The position numbers and the translations under genes are program-made. This document shows positions 10,784 through 20,400 of a stretch of 64,000 nucleotides of DNA, piece by piece (position 1 is the stretch's first letter; every line of letters starts with the position of its first letter). The stretch lies in contig KE546983.1 in assembly GCA_000442125.1 (NCBI GenBank), positions 186,001 through 250,000 on the forward strand, read 5' to 3'. The stretch comes from Opeltia flavorubescens. Its lineage: Eukaryota; Ascomycota; Lecanoromycetes; Teloschistales; Teloschistaceae. The notes beneath the pieces were generated by a model. It worked only from the letters and a program-made list of their open reading frames with translations. It had not been told where the DNA came from and searched no databases.

Positions 10784-11482
10784 AAGATCCTTCCTCCTTC
10801 CTCCTTGGCTTCGTCGGAGAAGTTTGCCGGATCCGAGACTGAGGTAATGTTACGGTAAGACAGCATTGTTTGCGGTGTCCCGAAAGTAATGTCTCAAATC
10901 ATGCAGGTATCCGATGAAGCTTACCTCGCGTTAGTGCCGGCTTGTATGCAACCCTCCATATGATTGACGCAGTCCCCTCTCCAATCGAGGACTCGTGTAT
11001 CCCTACTGTTCTGATTGAAGGAGCAGTTGCAGTCAGTCTGACATGCAGATCACATGTGGACTGTTTATTCTCTGCGAGTAAAGGGCCTCAGCTGCGTTGC
11101 CTTGACATGCAATGGCCCTCTAGGGACTTACAGGATGGAGCGTGCCGAAATGAAGCCACCATCTAAGGTTTCTGACGGACCTCACCGTACGACAAAGCCA
11201 GCGTGGAGCCCTTCAAGCAAGTCTGCGCCCCTTGGTGCTACCTTGGAGCCTTGTTAGCGATTCGGTCTACTGACGTGTACGCTTTCGCTATAGGAAAGCA
11301 GAGCCTCGCTCGGGTTCACTTGGATAGACAGGCTCTTGTTCCACAAGGGGACCAGCTATCGTTGTACCGAAGCATGACCGCTCCCCATCTTCTATACCAC
11401 GTTAGACTTGCAGAAGTACAAGGACATCAACCCTTTTCGATCCTCCTCACATCACTTCAAGTCATCTGGAAACCTACAAACT
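10784..11482. promoter_or_regulatory. Shared divergent promoter of dehydratase and citrate synthase genes
   Basis: A 0.7 kb region between two divergent starts, an arrangement expected of co-regulated pathway genes. No gene is supported within it; open frames such as 10942-11166 and 11203-11607 run into or over the synthase start and lack family matches. It contains CGGATCCG at 10828-10835 and a CGG-N6-CCG site (separate entry). Confidence 0.55.
11176..11187. promoter_or_regulatory. Candidate Zn2Cys6 binding site, CGG-N6-CCG
   Basis: The sequence reads CGG, six bases (ACCTCA), CCG, an inverted CGG pair of the type bound by fungal binuclear-cluster regulators. It sits about 300 bp upstream of the synthase start and 390 bp upstream of the dehydratase start. 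No Zn2Cys6 regulator gene is in the window, and a 12-bp motif like this can occur by chance. Confidence 0.25.
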
Positions 11483-13102
11483 ATGAACACCATCTGCCCG
11501 TTCGTCAATGCCTTTTTAATCAGACCTACCCTTGGAAAGCTACTCGAGCTTTGGGATCACGCGAGATTTTCCCTGCTCCCAGCCGCAACGAACACGGGGA
11601 CATTTGAACAGTTGAACATCCATGATAGCCGCACCGACCGGCAGTACCGAATACCCATCGTTGATAACTCCATACAAGCCACCGACCTCGGCCAGATCTC
11701 GACCGGCAGCGAGTCCAATTTGGTCAATCACATGCACAATGGACTCAAAGTTCTAGACCCAGGCTTCTCCAATACTGCTGTGATGAAGAGTCACATCACC
11801 TTCGTGTATGTAGGATCCTTGTGTTGCAAAAGCAAGATACCAAGACATATACATCAGTGATGGCATCAACGGCGCGATATATTACAGGGATCACAACATT
11901 GACCAGCTCTACGGACGTTTCTCTTTCGAAGAGGTCGCCCACTTGTTGATCTGGGGCCACTTACCGTCAGCCGTGGAGAAGGCGGAGTTCAGGAAAGCTC
12001 TGAATGCAGGCTTGACCCCGCCTCAAGCGGTTGTTGAAGCAATCAGGACCTTACCGTGAGTACGGTATCAGACGAGAGCGATGCGCGCCCAGGGATGCTA
12101 AAGCCTACAGACGTGATGCACCCAACTTCTCGATCATCGTGGCCGGCTTGGCAGCTTACGTCGCTGCCAGTCCCGCGAGCGTCCCCACCGTAGCAGGCAG
12201 ACCGCACATGTACCGGGGAGACATGGAATTCATCGATCAGTCCGTCATCCGCACGCTCTCCACCATCGCCGTCGTCGTTACGTTGACGTACTGCCATCGG
12301 AGGAGCCGAGCCTTTGTCTCGGCCGATCCAGATAATTCCTATGTTGAGAATGTCCTCATCATGATGGGATTCGTCGAGAAGGAGACGAGCCGCCCGGCTT
12401 CCGAGGTTGTTGAAACGCTCAATCGCCTTTGGGTCCTCTACCTTGATCACGAAATGACGAATTCCACCGCTGCGCTCCTTCACATCGCTTCGACGCTTGC
12501 AGATCCGCTCTCTTGCTGCATTGGTTTCGTAGCTTCAGCCAACGGTCCTCTCCACGGTGGCGCCGTGGAGCTAGCGTACCAACAATTCAAAGAGGTCGGC
12601 ACACCGGTGAATGTGCCCAGATTTATACGAGAAGTCAAAGCGAAGAAGATGCGCCTGTTGGGTTACGGCCATCGGATCTACAAGACTTTGGACCCAAGGG
12701 TTCGGTACGTGTGGTCCATGCTGCAGGATCTCGAAAGGGAAGGCAGGTCCAATGATCCGTTGTTGAGAGTCGCTCTCGAGATTGACCGCGTCGCTTCCGC
12801 CGATCAATACTTCATGAGCCGGAACCTAAAGGCAAACGCTGATCTGTACGGGTGTTTTGTCTACACCGCCTTGTGAGTGGTCCATGATTTTGATTCGGGA
12901 TGAGACTAACGTCACGTCGGGTATCCAGGGGTTTCGAACAAGATATCATCTCAGGAATGATGTTACTCTCCCGAATGCCGGGTGTCATGGCCCACTGGCG
13001 TGAAGCCACGAGTACGTGGAGTCTTCCATCCTATCCTCCGAAAGCCCAACTGGTCGACTAATTTGAAAAGGTCTTCCGCCGAAGCTATGGCGCCCTCAAT
13101 AA
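11483..13102 (+). CDS. Citrate synthase family, likely alkylcitrate synthase
   Basis: Five exons: 11483-11805, 11858-12055, 12111-12872, 12929-13011, 13071-13102 (465 residues); four introns of 52-59 bp, donors GTATGT, GTGAGT, GTGAGT, GTACGT, all phase-consistent. The body starts near residue 46 (NIHDSRTDRQYRIPI) with DPGFSNTAVMKSHITF at 92-107. Active-site landmarks are present: LDHEMTNST (His287), GPLHGGA (His322), GYGHRIYKTLDPR (His361/Arg362) and ANADLYG (Asp418). The family condenses an acyl-CoA with oxaloacetate; the divergent dehydratase suggests a long-chain acyl substrate, as in maleidride pathways. Primary 2-methylcitrate synthase is the alternative. The first ~40 residues are not family-like and the true start could be in an upstream exon; ATG 11483 is the first in-frame one. 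The TAA at 13100-13102 replaces an expected Gln codon, and the family-like tail VYIGSAGRTMAP continues in frame to 13159. Confidence 0.85.
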
Positions 13103-13159
13103 GTCTATATTGGTTCGGCAGGTCGGACCATGGCGCCAGGCGCAAACTCGGCAGCTTGA

Positions 13160-13536
13160 AGTAGCATGATCGGGCGTCAATAGCGATAGCGGTAAATAGA
13201 AGGCCGCAGCACGTAGTGACTTTCTGCTGTCATAGCCTGTTGCGTTGTAGGAGCGCGGCCTTTATTACTTCGGTCTTGTGCTGTACCAAAATGCTACCGG
13301 CTGAACTCTGGAACAATTCACGGGGTTGTTCATTGATGCATTTTTAGGACGGATACTTGCAGCCTCGCACGGAATTCAATGCCTATTCCATCTCCGACCT
13401 GACCCACTTTTGACACATCGACCTTCCGCTGTTTTTTCCAGCCAACACTTGACGTTCTATCTGACCCCCCTTTCCTTTTGATACTAGACCGTGATAAGCC
13501 TGACCGTTGATCCAGCTCTCCGACAGCCAAAAAAAA
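13160..13536. promoter_or_regulatory. Intergenic region upstream of the PEBP gene
   Basis: About 375 bp between the end of the synthase reading frame and the PEBP start. I see no gene. A pyrimidine-rich stretch (around 13,425-13,485) lies shortly before the start codon, as is common in fungal promoters. Confidence 0.4.
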
Positions 13537-14250
13537 ATGCCGCCCCTCACTGCCCGGATCGAGAACTTCCTCGGGAGCCGCATCCTCCCCTCCATTCGAG
13601 GCCACGACAACAAACTACTTATCAAATCCCCCGCTTTCGCCCACATCGCACCAACACTCGAGGTCACGAGCCCAGAATGCGGGCCCAGTGGTTCAGCCCT
13701 GCATGTAGCGCACACTCCCCTCGGCGCAAACCGCTTCCCCAAACTGACTTGGCATCAATCGTCCACCACAATGCCCGTCGGCGTAGGTACAAGAATCGTC
13801 AACGAGGAGGAGCACCGTCACCATGCCGTCGCAGAGTATCTTGTCATCGTCGAAGATCCTGACGCACCCTTGCCCGATCCGGTCGTCCACGGCCTTTACT
13901 ACGGGATTCGCCCGGACGGCGAGGAAATCTCGCTCCATCCCACCGACCTCGATCAGGTTTCTATGCCGCCGCGGAGGGAGGAAAAGGCCCGAGCAAGTGT
14001 CCTAAGGGGCGGGTTTGACTATGGCCTCAACCGACGGAGATGTGTCTGGAGCGGTGCTCGGCCGGTGCTCGGGCATGGAGTGCATAGGTATTTCTTCCAA
14101 GTCGTAGGGCTGAGGGAAAGCTTAAGTGTGGAAGAGGGGGCGTTGGTGAGCAAAGACTTCTTGAGAGAGACGTTGAAGGAGGGGGATATTGTGAATTGGG
14201 GGGTTTGGGTGGGGACGTTCGAGAGGAGGTTTGGCTTGAATGGGGAATGA
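13537..14250 (+). CDS. Phosphatidylethanolamine-binding protein (PEBP) family
   Basis: Single exon, 237 residues, starting at ATG 13537 after an A-run. An in-frame non-ATG extension upstream is not needed. Two family signatures are clear: the ligand-pocket region YLVIVEDPDAPLPDPVVHGL (101-120, with the D-P-D-x-P core at 107-111) and GHGVHRYFFQVVGL (179-192, GxHRY core). The rest follows the YbhB/PEBP beta fold, ending in a stretch typical of the C-terminal strand (EGDIVNWGVWVGTFERRF). Generic PEBPs bind phospholipids or inhibit kinases and proteases. In published maleidride clusters (byssochlamic acid, rubratoxin) PEBP-like genes are cluster members and help the dimerisation step. Its place directly downstream of a citrate synthase-like gene favours that context here, which is inference. 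No signal peptide or membrane segment is seen. Confidence 0.88.
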   Translation: MPPLTARIENFLGSRILPSIRGHDNKLLIKSPAFAHIAPTLEVTSPECGPSGSALHVAHTPLGANRFPKLTWHQSSTTMPVGVGTRIVNEEEHRHHAVAEYLVIVEDPDAPLPDPVVHGLYYGIRPDGEEISLHPTDLDQVSMPPRREEKARASVLRGGFDYGLNRRRCVWSGARPVLGHGVHRYFFQVVGLRESLSVEEGALVSKDFLRETLKEGDIVNWGVWVGTFERRFGLNGE

Positions 14251-14788
14251 TTATTGATGGAGAAGGAGGCAGAGTATCATCACAACCAGGCGGCCTCTTT
14301 CGTTTTGCCTTTGAGGGAAAGAGCCGTGGGTAGGTAGTAGAGGAGTTGGGACTGGCGAAGACATGGGGATTTTTTTGCCTTGGTTCGATCCTGAGCGGAA
14401 CGGTAGGTTGGTATTAGCTCGAACGCCCTGGCGCAAAGACGGTATACTTGTCTGCTGTCTGAACAATGCTAAGATTGTAACGAACAAAGCAGCTTTGAAT
14501 GCTAGTATCCTAGCGTAGATTTGTGCTTAGTTTGCTAGCTAATAAGTATTGATGCAGACAGCAGGTGGACAGTACAGAATGCAAAGGTCCACGGCCTGAG
14601 CCAGACTTTAGCTTTAGCAGAGTAGTATTAGAAGAGATGGTGAATCGCTGTTGAAGCGCGTTTCGCCGTAAAGTCAAGTCTTGGCCGATTGAAAGTGTCG
14701 TGGGAAATCCCTAAGCTGATGGTAGTCCTGAAATAAGCTTGAATCATGCCCATAATATCATCCCCCGCTGCTTCTTTGCAAGGTAGCC
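14251..14788. other. Convergent intergenic spacer
   Basis: Between the 3' ends of the PEBP and methyltransferase genes. No gene or RNA is recognised; the minus frame at 14251-14487 has no family match. It would carry the two terminators or polyadenylation signals, but I cannot place them precisely. Confidence 0.45.
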
Positions 14789-15820
14789 TTACACAACATG
14801 GACAGTGAAGAACAATCTCCGTTGTGTCGGCCCCATGAAAAATTTCTTTGGACCGCCTTCCTTTCGTTCCTCTGCACGCCGCTCCCGCGCAGCGCCCTCG
14901 TCATACGTCACCCATACCTTCAACTCGACCCCTTCATCATTCCCCGCTTTCTCCCACATCCTCGCAAAGGTCTCAACGCTCTGACGGTAAACGGTCTTCT
15001 CCTCGCCCTGAGCCACCATGGGTGGTTTCAGTCGGACCTCGCCTGGCTCCGTATTTCCAGTCTGCGATCCAATGATCATGCTACCCTTCACGCCATCCGT
15101 CTTCAGTAGCGCAAGAATGCGCTTGCACGCGCGTACCTGTGTGTCCCAGTCCCAGATGTGCAAGAACATGGCGATAGTGATGACATCCCAGGTCCCCACC
15201 GTTTGCTGCAGAGTGCTTTGATCGGACTCGTCGAAAATGTCGGCGGCGATGAAGCGGTTCGGGAAGCGATCTGCGTCGCGGAAGAGACTGTGCCCGGCCG
15301 CTTCGTATTCGGCAAAGTAGTCGCATCCCCAGAGAGAGGTTGCAGGAGCGCCGTCGGCAACGAGCTTTCGAAGGTCTTGCCCGAGACAAGTGCCCAGGTC
15401 GAGCAGTCTGGTAGGCGGTGCATCCGTGTCCTTTCCCTCCGCACGAAGACGGGTGAGGAGGTTCTGGTAGTGAGGATGGAGAGAGAGGCCCAGTTGAACG
15501 AACCAGAACTCGCCGACGCAGGGCCAAGGGAAAATCTCCCATGCTGCGTCGCGCTGCAAGAACGAACCTTTGGTCAGATGGAGCAGTACAAAATCGCGAG
15601 AGTATGGAAGATCTCGCTCCTGATTGCTTACAATGCTATAAATGTGCTGTTCTACCTCCGAGGATGGAATGCCACCGTAAGTTTCGAGGAGTTGACGACC
15701 GGCTGTAGTAAGGCTGCTGCCTATTGTGGATTGAAACCAGGGAACATTCTTAGTGCGTGAGATATCGTCACCAAGCTTTGGGATATTCATCTCTCCTGGA
15801 TCGATGCTGTTCTCAATCAC
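14789..15820 (-). CDS. SAM-dependent methyltransferase of a secondary-metabolite family
   Basis: Single exon, 343 residues. The N-terminal part carries IFPWPCVGEFWFVQLGLS (96-113). The SAM-binding motif I is LLDLGTCLGQDLRKLVADGA (139-158), followed by an acidic loop (WGCDYFAEYEAAG), a motif around RFIAADIFDESD (189-200), GTWDVITIAMFLHIWDWD (209-226), GSMIIGSQTG (246-255) and the C-terminal RRLFFTVHV. This pattern is shared by the fungal methyltransferases found in meroterpenoid and polyketide clusters (AusD/Trt5-like), which methylate carboxyl or hydroxyl groups of the metabolite. Substrate here is unknown. The start could be 15820 or the in-frame ATG at 15790, which would drop ten residues. 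It faces the PEBP gene tail-to-tail and is the last intact gene before the AT-rich border, 0.67 kb away. Confidence 0.87.
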   Translation of the reverse strand: MIENSIDPGEMNIPKLGDDISRTKNVPWFQSTIGSSLTTAGRQLLETYGGIPSSEVEQHIYSIVSNQERDLPYSRDFVLLHLTKGSFLQRDAAWEIFPWPCVGEFWFVQLGLSLHPHYQNLLTRLRAEGKDTDAPPTRLLDLGTCLGQDLRKLVADGAPATSLWGCDYFAEYEAAGHSLFRDADRFPNRFIAADIFDESDQSTLQQTVGTWDVITIAMFLHIWDWDTQVRACKRILALLKTDGVKGSMIIGSQTGNTEPGEVRLKPPMVAQGEEKTVYRQSVETFARMWEKAGNDEGVELKVWVTYDEGAARERRAEERKEGGPKKFFMGPTQRRLFFTVHVV

Positions 15821-16490
15821 AGTGCGATGGATTGCATGAGACCGAACAAAGTCGAGTGGTGTGGGAAATGCTAACTTTCACATTTGGCATTTGCCGCGGG
15901 GTAATTTGTGAAACAAAGTACAGTCGTAGCAACATATTCAAAACGAGCGTTGTTTAGGAAGCCCTGCTATCTACTCTACCTTCGGTTCTTCATCCTTCGG
16001 TCGATTCCGTTCATGAGACACATCATCCCCACTTCATCACTTGCAGCTTCAACTTCCATTACTGCCGCTCAAAGCAGTAGCCTCCACCAACTATCCAGAT
16101 CCAAACTCACGATCCTCGTCCACCATGCCAGGTCCAATGGCTCGTGACGGTAGAGGGGACCGGTGACGGATGGAGGAGGAGGTGAACCATCCAGCCATGA
16201 TTGCGGAGCCAGTCTTGAAGCCATGGCGTACGGAGAAGGAGGAAGCGGATCGTGGAGATGATATGCATACGTGGTAAGCGAACACTAGGTAGCCGGCATA
16301 TGAATGGGAAGCTCAGTTGGCAATAGGTAGGTCTTTGTCAGGGTGCAGAATGCATGTGGCATGAAAAGTGGTGGTTGAGAAGTTGATTGCTAAATCTCTA
16401 TGGAATCGCTGTCAAAAGTGTGAGAATGCCAAGGCTTGAGAAGGAATAGATATCGCCCAAGTCCTATCGATGAATCAAATTGTTTCGCTA
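15821..16490. other. Intergenic region to the AT-rich border
   Basis: Upstream of the methyltransferase. Apart from the short interrupted frame at 16,125-16,277 (separate entry) I see no gene. Normal composition continues to about 16,490 and then falls abruptly. Confidence 0.45.
16125..16277 (+). pseudogene. Short interrupted reading frame, possible gene remnant
   Basis: An ATG in good context (CACCATGCC) opens a hydrophilic frame (MPGPMARDGRGDR). It meets TGA at 16,164-16,166 and then continues in frame through acidic, helical-looking sequence (NHPAMIAEPVLKPW and on) to TAA at 16,275. The TAA sits in a donor-like TGGTAAGC, so a further exon once may have followed, now replaced by AT-rich DNA. 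The TGA may have been CGA. The family is unknown, and a chance open frame is a real alternative. Confidence 0.25.
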
Positions 16491-17220
16491 GAGTTGACTT
16501 TAACAATAGTCAGGAGCTTTATTCCCTATTTTCGCTTTTGAGACTATTATTACGAGCTTTATTACTTATAAAAAAAGATCCTCCCGAAGAACGTATAGGC
16601 ATTTATAGCAGTATAATCGAGATTAATAATCAGGTTTAAAATTTTTAGAATATTGCCTATTATCCGCTATTAACTTTCTCCGCCTCGCTATTCTAAGCGC
16701 CCTACTATTAGATATAGAAATACTTCTTTCTACCGTTAAAACTGGATAAAAATTTTTCGATAACTAAAAAATAATAATTTTATACCGTAAAATACTAGTA
16801 TAATTTTTATATAAAAGTATTAAACGGAAATATTCGATAAATAACTTGGTATATAATTAAAGTAATTAATAAATTAAAAAATACATTTTTATATAAATAT
16901 AAATAAGAGTAAAAAATATTTAAAAATTAATAGTTTTTATTTATAGCGGAAAAAATAAAATCGAAAATATATATTATAAATAAAAAGTTTTTATTTTTTA
17001 TTTATTTAAAAAAAATAATTCAAATAAAATTTTTAATAATTAAAATTATAAAATTAAATATTTTAATTTATAAAATTTTATATAAAATTTTTTATTAAAT
17101 TAATAAAATTTTTAATATTTAATTTTTTTTATTTTATTATATATTTCGAATAGAAATAAATTTATTATTATATTAAAAACTTTTAATAATAATAAAAAAC
17201 TATAGAAAATTAATAGAAAA
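16491..17220. other. AT-rich flank, unidentified old element
   Basis: RIP-mutated DNA before element 1. The plus frame at 16,436-16,639 opens across the composition border and still has readable codon texture, but no family match. It is probably part of the same older sequence that reappears at 24,416-24,752 and after 59,100, which elements 1 and 2 split; that is inference from the nesting. Confidence 0.4.
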
Positions 17221-17434
17221 TATTATATAGTAAATATAAAATAATAATATTATATTAAAGGTAAAAAACTATTTATTTATAGAATCTGCAATTAAATAAA
17301 TATAGGCGCTAAAAGGCGTTAAATTTAATTAGATAAATATATTTAAAAGGCTTCCTTTAAACTATAATAACTATTTAGCCTTATCTATTTTATTAATCTT
17401 ATTAGCCTTTTATTTATACGGTATAACCGTAATA
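17221..17434 (-). repeat. Element 1 3' LTR
   Basis: 214 bp, the left copy, so the 3' LTR for a minus-strand element. Same length as its partner; about 40 differences by eye, all of the transition kind. Flanked on the left by GAAAA. Confidence 0.85.
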
Positions 17435-20400
17435 GATACTAGTAATAAATAAAACTATTAATCTCTAATAATAAACTTTTTCTTGCTAATAAACGGCTTT
17501 TTAATTTATTCCTACTATTTAATATTAATATTAGTATTATTAATAGCCTCGCTATAATTTAAAATCGATTTTAGGCTAAAATAACGCTTATACTTTTCTA
17601 TTAATATTTTAATATTATTTAAATAATATTTAAATATCTATTAATTATTTTTAATTTTATAACTAATCTAATAAATAAAATATTAAATAGAAAAACTTTT
17701 ACTTTTATAGATACAGCGTTTATAGAAAATTTATTCGATTTTAAATATTTTATTATTATTAATAATAACTAGGGGTATAAATATATAGTAGCGCTAGTAA
17801 AAATTATTATTAAAATTAATAATAGGCTTTAAATATACTATTAATATTATATTATAAATTTTTATAATAGATAGTAGCTTTAAATAATAGGCTAATAGTT
17901 TAATATATTTAATAATTTTAAAAGAGCCTACTAGCTATTATTTAATTTTTTTAAAAATAAATTTTAGTATATTATAGCTTTAATATAAGCGTATTTTTAT
18001 AAAATTATTAATTTTAAAGTAAACTATTTAATAGTATATATTATAATATTATTTTATTTTTATTATAGTAAAAATAATAGTATTTTTAGTATTAATATAT
18101 ATAAGCTAATATTTTTCTATAATTATTAATATTATAATATTTTATATTATAAAAGTATTTATAGGCTTATTAGCCTTTAAAATAATTAAATTATAATAAT
18201 AAACTATCTATATTATAGCTAAAAAAGTAACTAATTCCTTAATAGGAGCGTTAACGGGAATTTTAAAATCTAGCGTATCTTTTAATTAGATAATTTATTT
18301 AAAATCTAATAAATATAAAAAATTTAGTATTTCGCGAGTTTTAAATCTAAATAATATTTAATTAAATATTTTAAATATAGAATTATAGTTTATAAAGTTA
18401 TTAAAAGCAGTTAATATTTATAAAAAAATAGTAGGTTATAATTTAAAGTCGTTTAGTATAATATTATAATAGTATATAATAATTTTAGTAGTTTAATTAA
18501 ACTATTTTAATATATTATTAATTTATAGATATTAAAAATTAAAATTTATAAATCTATTTTTAATATTTTAAATATCTAGCGCTATAATTAACCTATAAAT
18601 TTTCTATTATAATCCGAAATTACTACTTTTAATATACTTTAATTTAGTTTTATTAATTTATTTAATAGTTATTTAATTTATTATTTAACGTTTTAAATAG
18701 TTTTTTTAAATATATAGATAACTACTTTAGTAAATTTATTTATTATTAATATATAATAATTATATCCTTTATATAATTTTAATAGAGCGAAGATAAAATT
18801 AATAATAAATATATAAAATAGTTTTACTAAGCTAAATACTAGCTATAGAGCTTTATATAAATAATAATAAAGTATTTAATTAATTTAATATTATAGATAG
18901 TAATAAATATATTTATATAGTTTTATTAATATATTATATATATAAAAGCTTTTTATTAAGCGTTTGTATATATATATATATAATCAAAATAACCTATTTT
19001 ATCGTATACTAGCTAAAATATTTTTTTTTCTATATCTATAGATATTACTAAATATAAACTTTATTTATTATTATTAAAATAGAATAACGCGTTAATAATA
19101 TAATACGGTAGTTTAATAGTATTATTACCTAATTTTATATTAATTTTAACGGATTCTTTAATTTTAATCTAATAGTTTTTTTTTATATACTTATTAATTA
19201 ATTTTTAATAAAATTCGACTAATATTTTTATTAGATTTATTAGGAAGTAATATATTATAAAAGCCTTTATATATAGTAATTTATCTATTTCTAAACGGTA
19301 TTTATAGCTAGTAAGCTTTAATAATATATCTAAAATTATATTTATAACCCTAGATTTATAATAAATATTAAGTCTAAAATATTAAAAATATTCGGAAGCT
19401 TATATTAAACGGAGGTTAAACTTTTTTATAGATATTATATTTAGGCTAGTCTAGTATAAAATATTAACTACGGTAGAATAATCCGTATAGATAATAATAA
19501 TATATTTAAATATTTTAATTATATAACGGATCTTTTTAATTATCTAAATAATATTTATAACCTCTAATTCCGTAGACTAATAGCGTATTTTAATATCTAA
19601 TAGTAAGCGGTTAAAAATAGAATCAATTATTTAAATTTCTATTTAAATTTTTCGTTTACTTTATAAATAGCTTTATTTATATTATAATAAATATAGGCTA
19701 TAAAACTAAATTTTTTATTAATATTTAAATCTATATATAATACTAAATTTTTATTAAAATAGACTAGAATTAATAGCGATAAAAAGAGTTTTTATAAATA
19801 GTAAAACGCGTTAAATTTTTTAAATATAAATACTTTTAGTAGACTTCGAATAGCAGTTTTTTTATAAATATTACTTCTAATAGTAATATCGCGGTTTATA
19901 TAAATTTTCCACTTTTAAAAAAATTTTATAATAATTATATAATTATTAATATATTATTAAAAGTAGCCTATTAAATTTAAATATTTTTCTAATTATTAAA
20001 ATATATATAGAAACGAGAATTTTAAAATTATTTCTAGTTTATTTTTTATAATAATAAACCTAAAAATATTAACCTTCTAATTTAATAAATATATAAACGT
20101 TTAACTAATAAACGATTTTATAAATAATAAATATAAATTTATAATATTAAATATATTAAAGATCTAATTAAAATATTTTATATATTCTTTTATTAAAAAG
20201 GAAAAAACTATAATATTATTAATATAAATTTTATAAAAGAAATAAAATAAGTATAAAATCCTATTTATTATCTATTATATATAAATTAATAAGTTATAAT
20301 AATTTATTACCAGTATTTTAAATATTTTTTACCTCTAATATAAAACTAGTATTAAATAATAATAATATTATTAGTTAATCTACTATTAATAAAAGAAGTT

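Noticed and set aside
13491-13862. Plus-strand frame in a second register over the PEBP gene.
   Set aside because: Overlaps the PEBP frame, which carries both family signatures; proline/arginine-rich shadow.
15081-15760. Several open frames on both strands over the methyltransferase.
   Set aside because: Shadows of the 343-residue methyltransferase frame.
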